Of a stretch of DNA of 64,000 nucleotides, positions 34,654 through 46,490 are shown piece by piece. This DNA is from Capitulum mitella (lineage: Eukaryota > Arthropoda > Thecostraca > Pollicipedomorpha > Pollicipedidae). The notes beneath the pieces are model-generated. The model had not been told where the DNA came from. It did not search any database and saw only the letters and a list, made by a program, of their open reading frames with translations. The stretch lies in NCBI GenBank assembly GCA_030062745.1, contig CP099847.1:23090374-23154373 (forward strand), read 5' to 3'. The first letter of the stretch is position 1. Every line of letters begins with the position of its first letter. Position numbers and translations under genes: made by a program.

Positions 34654-35904
34654 TTAACCCGGCACCGCCTGAGGGGTGTCAAATAGGACACCCCTCTGTT
34701 TTTCGTGAATAATTTCTGAACCGTTAAAGCCATCCCAACGAAATTTCCAGCAACTATTCAGCAACCAATTTTACATATTTTAGCATCAAAACTATTTCCA
34801 TGTTAGGTCAGGTCATGCAGACATGATGTCATAAACGAACCCTTGCATGCATGTTTTTGTCTCTTCCGACGGTGGCGCGAACATGCTTCGTTTTTTATGA
34901 TATTCGCGAATATGATGCCTTGATTATTTGGATTTACATAGGACATGGTCTCCAAAACGATATACAACCGTGGCATATCAACATTAGAGGTCATGTTAGG
35001 TCACGTGCATGATGACCATTGGACTGAATTGTATTGTGGGTGATGGAAGTGGTTGCCGCTGACCTTCCCCATCGTTCAAGCCAGATAAGCAAACCTATAT
35101 CCGCCTCTTATGAAAGTTCACAAAATGCAACATGAGCTCAGGTCAGGTCACGTCATAGGTTAATGCCAAAACGAAATGAATTACATTGTCTTTGGAAGAT
35201 GTTCAGTAGTAGCAAAAAACAATTATTGTTCCTAGTCAGAAAATCAAAAATGTTTATCTTTCCTGGCCTGGCTTGACCTTGACCCGATGAAGGACAGACA
35301 GAACAGATTTAATAATCGCAAGATGTCATTTAAGTTCTGTACTTGACGCAGCTACGATTCCTAGCGAGTAATTGTTCTTTTTCAGGAAAAATAACGCATC
35401 CTTATCTGACCTGACCTAGAATGACCTTAACCGGGCAACAACCACGTAATACAAGATTAGTCATCTGAAGGCTTCACTTCCGTCCTTTTTGTCACGTGGA
35501 TCAAAACAGCCGCAAGTAGGTAGTGATTTTTGACGTGTAAAGTAAGGCCAATATTTCGCCTGACCTAGATTGACCTGAGCCGACGCTTTTTAAACATTTT
35601 GGCATGTTCCTAATGCAGAAGATCGTGACCTTTCGTTTGATTTTCAGCTGAAGGCTCTAAGATGAGTATTGCCTTAAGTACGAACCGGTGTCAGTTTTTC
35701 CAACGTCGTGTCATGAATTTTGCGTGACCTGTGATGTTATCAGTCAAGTGACCAAGGCTTACATAGTATTTTCTGATTCGCAAGACTCAGAGCCATCGAC
35801 TGGTTCAGATCCGTCGGTTAGATCCTGAGGTAACAGAGGGTGCCCTGTTTGCCACACTGCTGGCGGTCGCGGATATAAGAACACGCCAGGCGGTGCCGGG
35901 TTAA
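34654..35904. mobile_element. TTAA element (piggyBac-like MITE), copy 2, complete
   Basis: TTAA at both ends (34654-34657 and 35901-35904) with perfect inverted termini CCCGGCACCGCCTG / CAGGCGGTGCCGGG. 1,251 bases, no transposase frame. It is in inverse orientation to the copy at 40.59 kb. Many AGGTCA/TGACCT half-sites lie inside. A TTAA target and termini starting CCC point to the piggyBac superfamily. Confidence 0.93.
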
Positions 35905-38900
35905 AATGCCTTATCTGTCATGTGCCAAATGCCTATGAATTCCAACATTTGTTGGAGAAGGGGAGGGACGCGGCAGATGCCCTCACACCTTTTGCCGGGG
36001 CGTGTATCTCCATATGAAAACGACATAGACAACGTCCTTAGGTTGTCTTAAGTCATCCGACCAAATCAAGGTCGGTCAAATAACAGTATTTTGCCCCACA
36101 GTATTTTGCTCGTCTTTGAGGTGTGACGAAAAGTTGCTGATGGTGGGGTGGGGGACAATATTTCTTCCTTCAGACAAAGGCGGGTTAATTTCAAGTTCTG
36201 AAGAAATGGGATCACTTGCCCTCTGACATCTGGACCCTTGCACTCCCACACTCACGATGTCAAAGCCAGACTGTGGAAGGTCGCTGGGAATTTATTGAGG
36301 CGTAAGCGTTAGTTTGACTTCATCAGTGGCGATCTGGTATTGGACTGAAAGTGGAATATATATTTGTTTTGTAATAATGTCATTGGATCAATCTGCTCGT
36401 ATGGTCGACAACGCGGTACGTGGGTAGGACCAAGCCTTGACCAACGTAAATTGATGAACAGTTATAAAGATGTTCGTCATGGAAAGGATTTGCATTGCGT
36501 TCAACATCGCTATCCTTTGTAGAGTACGCCTATCTCGATAAAAAGCAATGTCATGCTGAAAACTGTTTATGGAGCGCAAACTATAAAATAAATGAATTCG
36601 GTGAATAGCAGATGTTTTTAGCCCGCTAACACCAATTGCGATGACACCAAAATATACGCCGGACGTCATTCCGAAACGGGCGTACCTAAAACATGGCTCA
36701 GGTGAGAGAATCACCAGCTCCACTGAAACCTCTCGCTCGTGCCACGGCCGCCCCAGACGGCCGGAAGGGGGCGGGGCGCCGTCTCGCGGTCGTCTCGGCC
36801 GGCCGCAGTCAGGACGCGCGCCGACGGCAGGTCGCGGCCGAGCGGGATTGCCGCCGACGGCTCGGCGGCGCCGACGGCCGGACCGACGGCCGTCGATTCG
36901 ACGCACGTCCGGTGGGACGCCGACGCGGAATATTCGGCAGGCCGGCAGCGGCGCCGCCAGCGCTGCCGGCGGAAGACTCACATTCCGCTCAACGGACTGT
37001 CCACCCACGGGTCGGTGGAAAGGCAACACTGCCATCGATATTTACCCGGCTATTTCGGCCGATGGGACGGCGGGTGAGCGGCGCGGCTCCCGATGCGGCG
37101 AGGGCGGCGCGCTGAGTGCGCCACTGACAGACGGAAGCGCGTCTGCACCCCTTTTCTCTCAGCTGCGAAGAGTGGAGGCGACGTCCCAGTTAGAGCAGCC
37201 CACAGAGCCACTCTAGCGCAGGCCGTCTATGATGCTGGACACGGGAGCAGCAGTTGAAGACATTGGCGGCGGGAGGAGGGAATGGGACGGAGGTTGTTAC
37301 GCAACTGCCCAGAATAATTTCAAAATTGAACTTTCTCCATGTGACCTTCCAAGAGAAGGCAAAGCTTATTTATTCAACATGTCTCGCGATTTTGAAAGCG
37401 CTCCGCTGTCACTGAATAGGAGTAATGTTCCACGTAGGAATGAAGCTGAAATACAATCCTTTGGCTGACGAAAAGATTGGGGAGGAGCCTTTGGCAGAGA
37501 TCCTCAAAATATTAGATAACAGAGACAGGTGAATTCCTTTCTTGATGTACGTACTCCGCTTCACACGAAACAGGTGTAAGTCCAAGTCGCGAATGGTTCG
37601 GCATTGTTTATTTGCCGCACACGTAGACGCGATACCACGGCCGACCCTCGAGACTGACAGGCCCGTCCACGGGCAGACCGAGCCGCCGGGTTATCACGGA
37701 CATGCTCCATTAAAAACCCGTTTTTCCATTCGGATTAACCAGTTTTCCGCTGATAAGTGGACAGTTATCAATAGCGCAAACCTCCACTCAGGAATTTTTG
37801 AGGGGATCAGAGGAACTGAAGGGGACCGCGTCCTGATTCACGTCTTGGGGCCGACAGGAGACTCGAGAGGAGTAACACCGTCTGAAGCATGGGACCGGGG
37901 AATCTCATCAAGTTTCGGGCACGCAATGGAAATGTCGTGTTAATTTGACCTGAAGGTCCGAAGTACATATACGGAAATAATGCTCCGCTGTTGACAATTA
38001 CAGATAATTTAGGCAATACAAACCAGAAAGTTTCCGATTTTTCTTCGAAAAAGAGTAGCGTGCTGAACTTGAGAATGCCACATAAGTTCGTATTTGTCCT
38101 TGGACCGGAAGAGTCAGCCCGTTACGAGGCCGCCGTATCGTGGAGTTGAATGGCACGATAAACACCCTCCAGCGCCATCAGGCTCAATGCCAGGGCGACC
38201 TTTCTCCGTATTTAGAAACAGATGGCGGAGTTTACATGACAAGCTCGGATCAGCATATGCTCGGACCCAAACGCTGCCCTCTTCGATTTATGGAAAATAT
38301 TTTTTATTGTTTGTTTTATCATTTATTATTCCTTATATATATATGTCAGGAATAAATTTGTTAAAACGAGAATCAACTGCAGCTGCAGTCAGCTTCAGCT
38401 TTAAGAGCTTAGATGTCAAAAATGGATGTCACAGCCCGTTTGAGCATTGACAATAATTACAACAAAAAAATATTCTCCGTTGGATTGGAGACCACAGAAC
38501 CTGTCCTGAACTGCGGAAGCTGTGAAAAAGCTACAAATGTTATGAGCGGCGACTTCATGGAGAAGTCATCGCGGATCACTGCGGCATTCTCATTTTTGGG
38601 AAAACCCCGAGCCAGCCTATCTTTTGACCTCGTTTCCTTATTGATATTAAGCAAATGCCGTTTTCGAGGAAAATATTCGTTGATGTAGGAATTAATTTCT
38701 AAAAATGGTAAAGCTAAAGATCAAGAAAGCAAAACTAGCATTTTGGGGTTGGTTAGGTTACGCGGTTGGGGACTTGGCTCCATCTTAGCTCATGGTTTTA
38801 ATCCACCAATGCTGCAGTGCACAGGTGGAGAATGCAAGAATAACTACGGTTGCATATCACGTAATTACACTGAACGTTTGGTGGTGACGATCAAACAGTC

Positions 38901-39986
38901 TGAATGGCTTTGCCAAGCAAGATCAACAGCAACCAGTACATTTGCTACATACCATATCGTCAACCAGCACATTTCCGACATATCATACCGTGGGTTGGCG
39001 TGCGGCCTTTGGAATCGTGCCTTCCTAGGTCGTTGCGATTACGTGCGTTTTTTGTTTTGGGGCGAGTCAACGGCTGCGTCATTTAGCGCCCATTGGTCGT
39101 TAAGTCGTTATTTGATTTGCCACATATCTCCGAGCGAAATAATGGGCACGCATTTTAGAGTCACTTTATAGATTTCATTAAACAGTTTATGCAGAATTTG
39201 CGGAGCCAGTACTTTGCTTTTTTCTTCGGTCTGAAAAAAGCCATCAGCTTTTAGGTAAATATATCGTTCAAAACATTGGCGCTGATATCCATTTATACAT
39301 CTAACTTTAAAACCAAAAGTGACGCGTTCAGCCTGAACATCACCGCTCAAAGTTAATGCACAGAGAAGGTCACATACCGATGACAATTTCATTTTCGATT
39401 GGGCGCCTGATGAGGAAAAAATGACGAATGGTGAGAAAACTGGGATAAAATAATGCAGCACAGCCAGCTTCCTTCCAGGTTCAGATATGAACATAATGCA
39501 GTGGTACACGTGTGTGATTTACTCCCCTAGTGGTAATATTACCTTGGTTACCGTCATGATAGAAAAAGCATAGCTGCAAAGCCGTGGCAAGAATGCATTT
39601 TGACTCGATATGTGTATAGATATGATTATATATAGGCAAGACAAAGTGTTGTTATATTTGTCTTATATTTAGATGCGTCTCTTGCCATGGCAAGCCCGTG
39701 GGCGTAATAAAGACATTTTATGTTTCATCCACATTCTTCCCAAATTGTTCTGTCGACACCAGCGTCGTTCATCTATCTTTTTTCATCTGTGTTGAATATA
39801 AATTCGGACGTATCCTACTTCCGTCTTTAGTTCTGCGAAAATTTTTGAAAACCCTCGAATCTCTTGCACATCGATAAAACATGCGGGCTTTTAAACTTAC
39901 ACGCTCAGTCTCTTTGACAGTGATACCCACGTTTTTATAATTTACTTTTTATTTCTAACTGACACTGTGATCATGAAGCTGTTGAT
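35905..39986. other. Intergenic; CpG-rich island at 36700-37160, no gene recognised
   Basis: The 36700-37160 stretch is extremely GC- and CpG-rich with open frames on both strands, so it could be a promoter or an exon of an unseen gene, but nothing is recognisable. The remainder is AT-rich. Confidence 0.4.
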
Positions 39987-42341
39987 TAGGGATGCACCGG
40001 ATATCCGGTCCAGCCGGATATTTGAGATTTTCTTTGATATTTGAGATTATTGAGAGGGGTGCACCGGATATCCGATCCAGCCGGCCGAATATTTGAGATT
40101 TTCCGGTACCCGGTATCCGCCCGGATATTTCTGTGATCCGGCCGGATACTGCCGGATGTTTGGCCTTCGAGTGTCCAATCGAGACGTTCTAATGTCTGCC
40201 TACAAAACCGTTTCAGGAGCAACGTGCCTTGTTATATTAGATTGTCGATGCAACTGACAGTTCCAAGCAGGGGCGGCTGATTAAAGGGACAGGGGGCAGT
40301 TGCCCGCCATCTCCAGTCGAAATCTGGAATTGCATAGAGAAAGAGTTTAAAAAATCGGCTGCCGCCCCATCTCTGGAGAGGCTCAGCGGCCACTGAGTCC
40401 AAAGTCTGTCTGGAGCACTGTTTTTTTTTCTTAGTTCGAAAAGGTTTAGACATAATTTGTAAAGGTGGGACTCAACCTGAAAGCACTGCAACAACAGTCA
40501 GCATATGCTCAACAGCCCATTATGTGGTACATCATCTTTCCGTTTCCCGAACATTTTTATCTGTCTCATGTACTCTTGTACAAATGTATTAACCCGGCAC
40601 CGCCTGGCGTGTTTTTGCACCCGCAACTGACTGGGGGATGCCAAAGAGGGCACCCTCTGCTATCTCGGGATCTAAACGTTGGATCTAAGCCGGTCTACCA
40701 CCAAACGATAGTCCTGAGTCCTGCGATTCAGAAAATACTACGTCCGCCCTGGTCACATGACTCATGACGTCACAAGTCACGTAAACGCATAACACGACGT
40801 CAGAAAAACTGGCATCGGTTCGTACACCATATCATCGGTAATAGTGGTCTTAGAGCCTTCAGCTGGGTATCGAACGTAAGGCCACGATTTTGTGCATGAG
40901 AAGCATGCCAAAGCGTTACGAAATGTCGGGTCAAGGTCAGCTTAGGTCAGGTGGAGTAATGGCTTTATTTCACATGCGAAAGATCGCTATCAGCCGTTTT
41001 GATCCACGTCACAAAAACAACGGTAGTGAAACCTTCTGATGACCAGTTCTGCATTACCTGACTTTCATTCGGTCGAGGCCAGTCTAGGTCAGATCAGGTA
41101 ATGTTGCATTACTCTTCCTGCCAAAGAGCAATAATTACTCGCTGGGACTCTTCACTGCGTCAGGCACAGAACTGAGATGACATCTCGTGATAATTAAATC
41201 TGCTCTGTCTGCTTCTGATCGGGTCAAGGTCAATCCAGGCCAGGACAGACAGTAATTTTTCTTCTAACTGGGAACAATAATTGCTCTATGCTGCTACTGA
41301 ACGATCCTCATTTGTTTTGTTTGGTTTGCTACTGGACGACCTTCATTTGTTTCAGTTGAATGTTGCATTTCATTTCTTTTTTACATCTACCTATGACGTG
41401 ATCTGACATGACTTCACGTTGCATTTGGTGAAGCTCGCCAAGAGGCGCATATAGATTTGCTTGTCTGGCTTGAATGATGGTCAGCGACAAACACTTCAGT
41501 CACCCACAATGCAAATCAGTCCAATTGTCGTCATGCATGTGACCTAGCATGACCCCTAATGTTGACATGTGACGGTCGTATATCCGTTTGGGGATCGTGT
41601 CCCACGTCAATCCAAATAATTTATGCATTATATTCGCGAATATTACCCAAAAAATGAAGCATGTTCGCACCACCGCCAGAAAAGGCGGTGAAAAAACATA
41701 CATGCAAGAGTGTATTTATAACGTCATATCTCTATGACTTGACTAGCATGAAAATGGTTTGATGTCAAAATATGTAAAATTAACAGATGAACAGGTACTG
41801 AAAATTTGGTCGGTTTAACTCTAAATATTCAGAAGTTATTTAAGTAAAACAGAGGGATGCCCTATCTGACACCTCTCAGGCGGTGTCGGATTAAAGGACA
41901 ATGTACTTCAATGGACGTATCTTAGTATTCGTATAGAATGTTTGTCAAGCCAGGTATTCTAGGTCTACCAGAGTACCGAAATGGCATTCTGCGTATTCTG
42001 GAGCCTCTGCCTTTTGCCTACAGTCAGAGATGGTGAGTTCTGCTATGATCTCTGCGTTCTTTATTCTTTTCATAAAGTGAAAGATGTTGAGATCCCACAA
42101 TAACTGTAAGCGCTAGGAGAAATGCTTCAGAAACTATTATTTTTTATATTTTTCAATTCCGGGGATCATTCTTTTCCAACTCAGTCTTTTCCCTTCTATT
42201 CTTCAGCAACAAATAGTAAATAACAATAGGCAAATATAATATCCGGTATCCGGCCGGATATCCCGCCGGACATCCGGCACCCCGATCCGGCATATCCGGT
42301 ATCCGGCCGGATCACAAAAATCCCGATCCGGTGCATCCCTA
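39987..42341. mobile_element. hAT-type non-autonomous element, split by a nested insertion
   Basis: Ends are TAGGGATGCACCGGATATCC (39987) and its inverse GGTGCATCCCTA (to 42341), typical of hAT elements with (C/T)AGGG ends. An 8-base target duplication flanks it, CTGTTGAT (39979-39986) and CTGTTAAT (42342-42349), with one mismatch. Subterminal CCGGATATCCGG motifs repeat at both ends. Without the nested TTAA element it is about 1.05 kb. No transposase was seen. Confidence 0.93.
40589..41894. mobile_element. TTAA element (piggyBac-like MITE), copy 3, nested in hAT element
   Basis: TTAA at 40589-40592 and 41891-41894. Termini CCCGGCACCGCCTG and CAGGCGGTGTCGGA (one end slightly decayed). Internal sequence aligns with copies 1 and 2. 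Because it lies inside the hAT element, it inserted later. Confidence 0.93.
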
Positions 42342-42349
42342 CTGTTAAT

Positions 42350-43602
42350 GATACCTTTTGAGCAATCAGTGGTGCATTTATAACATAAGGGGTGCACGTG
42401 CACCCGTAAAAGTATAGAATTATCCTTCTATGCTGGCATGAAAACTTAAATGACAACAATACAACCTTGAAGTGGGCTATACGACCAGACAAGGAGATAA
42501 CGTTATCCCTCTCGCAAAGTGTGGTACCGACTTTCATGGCGCTCGATTTTTTATACAATTCTTTTGCAAGATACGTAAGTGCGGAAAGGACTGTTCCGCT
42601 TTTAACATGCGTTTAGAACTAAGAAAACCAACTGGAGCTTGAAAGTTTAAAAGAAAACAAGATGTATCATGTCTCAAAACTGTTTATTTACGGAGCTTCA
42701 GAGTAATCTCCTCAGAATTTTCGTGGTGTCGTATTCATCCTAGTCCCATTGTCAGATCCTGTCGTCAGCTGTCTTGTGATGTGACGAGCGAGCGCAGGCC
42801 AACTAATGTCATAAAAGACCTGTATTGTGTTGCAGCAATGGATGGCATGAAAATATAGCTTTACTAATTACGTAGTTATACTTCGAGGCATTTCCCACAG
42901 CAATGAATGCAAAACCGCAATCGGACATTTTCGTGCGAGCCGGATGTACTTTTCAGAATTCGCCCGAAGTGGAAATTACGGGGCAACGCAAATTTCGACT
43001 CAGTGCCTTCCTTGTTGGTGGCCACCATTGGAACGCTGTCAACCGTGTCGCTTGCCATTTGCTAACAACTTGACATCGCTCAGCGGAGACGATCCCTCGT
43101 GCCATCTTTACAGCCTGAAAGCAATTACAGGTTCGAAGAGCGGACGGTAGAGTGCCCTACTGGGTCAGCGAATGAAAGCTTCGTTGAAGCGCATGGAACT
43201 TATGGTACTGTATTTGCTGGCAACTCATGCTAAGTTGTTAGCCCCCAGAAAGCGTTATGGCTGGTCAAATAATTAGAATGATCAAATAATCAGAAAGTTC
43301 TCAGCCGAAGCCGAAACCAGCGGTTCCGGCTTCAGCTGACACTAAATCAACTTGCTTGCATTGTAAAGTTGCACACAAGTTTGAGAACATCTTGCCCTTA
43401 AATATTTTCTTTTACAGGTGTTAGTATTTATAGTCCAACTTTGGGTTAGTTCGGGTAACATGTGGAAATGAAAAAGAATTCTGTGCGCAGAGTCATAAAC
43501 TATATTTGCTAAAAAAAAAACACGTCACATAAAAAATACAAATCATGAGTAACAAGTGAGGTGATTCAGCGTAATCATGCTCATCAATATGGTGTATGCA
43601 GC
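42350..43602. other. Intergenic, nothing recognised
   Basis: AT-rich sequence without recognised genes, element ends or repeats. Confidence 0.4.
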
Positions 43603-44912
43603 TTAACGCGTCCCCGACTGAGGGGGGCAGTTGACTGCCCCCCCTGACGTTTTTCTGGGATTGCGAGAGAACCAGAAAAACGTCAGGAACCATGCGATTG
43701 CGATTGCGATTGCGAGAGAACCATGGGCGCCGAATGACCCTGCAGTCGGTGCGCCCCTAAGCCCCAATAACCAACCAGCGAGAGAACCAACAAACACAGA
43801 GTCACGAAACTTTGTGCGCCTTTTGCTTCATCAATTTTACATCTTGTGTCAAAATGTTGACCTCAGGTCAGGCCAGGTCAAACAGACCTATGTCAAAAAA
43901 AGTTTAGCGCCCTCTAACTTTTTCGCAAAACAAGATATCTCAATAATGCTTTCAGGGATTAGTGATCGTGATAGATGCAACAAATCTGCTATCTCGGATT
44001 TTTCAGAATTTTCCGGGTCATTGACCTAAGGTCAAGCCCATTTTTAATACATGTCGTCGTTTTTCGGAAACTGACGGAATATTTCATAACATTTTTACTG
44101 TGGAATCAAGCAGACATCTTGATACCGTCATTGGGCAAAGTATCAATGACTTCCAGCCATTGACCTGAGGTCAGGCCACGAATAACTGTAATGAGCCAAA
44201 ATGTGCCACCGTCAAAATCGACGATGAATTACTCAGGGCAGAAAATGGCAAAACTAGCTTGCACAGACGTGAGTAATACCAGGAACCTCAAAACGTTTGA
44301 AAAATAGCGTATTTTGGAAATAAACGGCCTCTCGCGAATAAAGCTCCGCCAATTGTGCAGATTGGTAACTAATGAATTTTTCCAAAACTTAAGCATGAAA
44401 AACCATCTCAAGACGCAGTAAGATGAAAAAATTTACATAGATCGTCTTTTTCGCGAAAATAAGGGAACGCTAAAATTAGTTCCCGCCAATTTGTGACTGC
44501 ATACGGCAGCGGCGCACGCCTACAGCTGGCGAGAGAATTGCCGTGTCTTTAACTCAACGTTTCGGCGTATATATTGAACAAATCTGGGAAATTAGACGTG
44601 TATCGGCTTCCGGGGACCTTTACTTGTTCGCTGATGCCTTTACCTATGCGTTATTAGTCACAGCCCCTGAGATTCAGACTATTTCTCGGTGTCATGCAGT
44701 CGGCTATGAGAAAACATATATAGGGCGTAAATTGCTTACATATTTTCTAAAATTAAAAACGAGACCAGGCTCGAGCTCTACTCATCACAAGCTTTCCAAC
44801 GGTGTGCTTATTTTTATCGTGCGACCAACCGTTCGTGAGTTAGAGGGGGGCGGCCAACTGCCCCCCACAGTCGCGCATGTTCGAAACCGACCGACGGTCG
44901 TGCGCGGGTTAA
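43603..44912. mobile_element. Second TTAA-element family, complete copy
   Basis: TTAA at 43603-43606 and 44909-44912. Imperfect inverted ends both contain CGACTG followed by GGGGGGCAGTTG...GCCCCCC (a self-complementary subterminal block). 1,310 bases without a transposase. Three TGACCTNAGGTCA palindromes lie inside. Termini resemble the other TTAA family loosely (TTAACNCG...CTG). Confidence 0.85.
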
Positions 44913-44914
44913 GC

Positions 44915-45060
44915 AGGGGCATATCCATTGAAGATGCGGAACGGTCAAGGCGGCCTTCAACATCCGAAAACGAAGAAAGTGTTGAAAGCTTTCACGATCT
45001 GGTGATCAGCGATAATAAACTCAGTGTCGTAAAACATGTTTTCACCAATTATCCCGACAA
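44915..45060 (+). pseudogene. mariner transposase fragment (helix-turn-helix region)
   Basis: The frame GISIEDAERSRRPSTSENEE and then LVISDNKLSVV matches the mariner segment between its two DNA-binding helix-turn-helix units (EDxxRSGRPSTS...LVxxDRRLTV). Only about 45 residues are present, directly beside the right TTAA of the preceding element. A 351-codon open frame through here is a chance fusion. Confidence 0.7.
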
Positions 45061-45078
45061 AGTTCATTACCGCATAAC

Positions 45079-46490
45079 TCAGGCGTATTCAAACACACTG
45101 AATCCAAGTCTAGGACGGAGCAACATGAACATACCACATATCATCCAACACTCTGTGAAGCGGGTGGGTGAGCGGCTGGTGGCCCTCACACGCGCACCCA
45201 CGCCCTTTATCGTCGTGCGCGGCACTTCCGTGTCCAGAGGCACCAACGCTACTCTGATTCGGCGCTTGATTGCCACCTCAGAAGATTCCAGCCATCCTCC
45301 TTGGTACACCTCTTGCTTCAGGATTGCCCCAAAATCCTCTACTGGGCAGCTGGGGGACATTCGGAGGGCTGTCATCTCGTCTGACGACTGGCACGCCGGC
45401 ATCCCTCAGAAACGAGATCGTCTCACGAGCGTAATGGTATGCAGCCAAGTCTGGCCAGAAAAGATAATCACCATCCAGGTATTTCTTTTTGCAGACATCT
45501 ATCGGCAGCAGCCCATCCCGCAGACAGTGCTGCCGATAGATGTCGCCTCCAACTTTAGCCCGAATGGGAGGGATGACAGGTTTGGAGACTCTCCTTAGAA
45601 AGATGGTGATCCAGAACATCATTTTCTTTGAAAACTTATCATTTGACACATATCTTACATCTTTTGGGATGCCGTCACCTGCACTAGCATAGAAACCTCT
45701 GTTTCATGGCATGTTGTTAGTGATACTGATTTCCCGGAAGTGAGTTTGTTATGAAAGGCATCGATTTACATATCGTAAGTGCTCGTATGAATGACGTCCG
45801 TGCTCTGCTCGGGCGTGAACATTTGGGCTATGACGAAAAGAAAATCCAGAACTGGAGTTGCATTTTCGACGATAAGATTTTTGTGTTTTTAAGTTTAACA
45901 AGATTCGTTTTTTTTATTTAATTTAGGCATAGAACTGTTACGAAGCAACGGATTTCCGTACGTAACATGTGTTGTAGGTGGAAAAGACGAATAGCTTTCG
46001 TCATCCGTAGCCACTTCCTTGTTCTTACAAACTCGTAGTGACGTTCGAGCCAGGTGACGTACACATGTTTTTTGCTTGATTTTTTTTGTTTTTTTTGGTA
46101 TTTGACGCCGTTTTCTGCATTTTATTCTTAATCCCTTACTCCTTCGGAATCTTTGATACATAAGCCTTGTTCACTCAAAAACCGCAGGTTGAGAGGCGGA
46201 GGAACACCCCGACTTCAGCGGCTGCGGCTTTCAGAAGTGCATTCCTCTTTCTGGCGTCCGCTTTGCGGCGCGGTCTTCCCGTTTTGACCTCGCCGCCATG
46301 CTCAGTAGTGTCGCTTCTTTCGAGCTTCCGTGGGATATCATATATAGTGGATCTCGCTATCCCGATAGCTTCAAAGTTCCTCACATGATCGCATTTCGGC
46401 ACATTTGGCTTGAGCTCTGTAAACCCGAGCACCATTTTTCTAACATCCTCTTTCCTGAATGACATCGTACAGATAAAAAACGATAGCATT
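45079..46490 (-). pseudogene. Tc1/mariner (IS630-like) transposase, dead
   Basis: N-terminal helix-turn-helix at 46175-46489 (FRKEDVRKMVLGFTELKPNV and ARSTIYDIPRKL, then the linker GRPRRKADARKRNAL). The catalytic part is at 45278-45650, with FWPDLAAYHYA carrying the second catalytic Asp and SPPNVPQL. The third acidic residue is in VEDF in a shifted frame at about 45340, followed by LKQEVYQGGW. Frameshifts and stops fill the middle (45650-46170). This is the DDE/D transposase family common in arthropods. Confidence 0.85.

Noticed and set aside
37397-37513. Short frame MFHVGMKLKYNPLADEKIGE and onward, before a gtgaat
   Set aside because: It reads like an exon but has a poor acceptor, a stop just upstream and no partner exon.
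44543-45598. 351-codon plus-strand frame, the longest in the window
   Set aside because: It crosses a TTAA element end, a mariner fragment and the reverse strand of a Tc1-like gene; a chance fusion.
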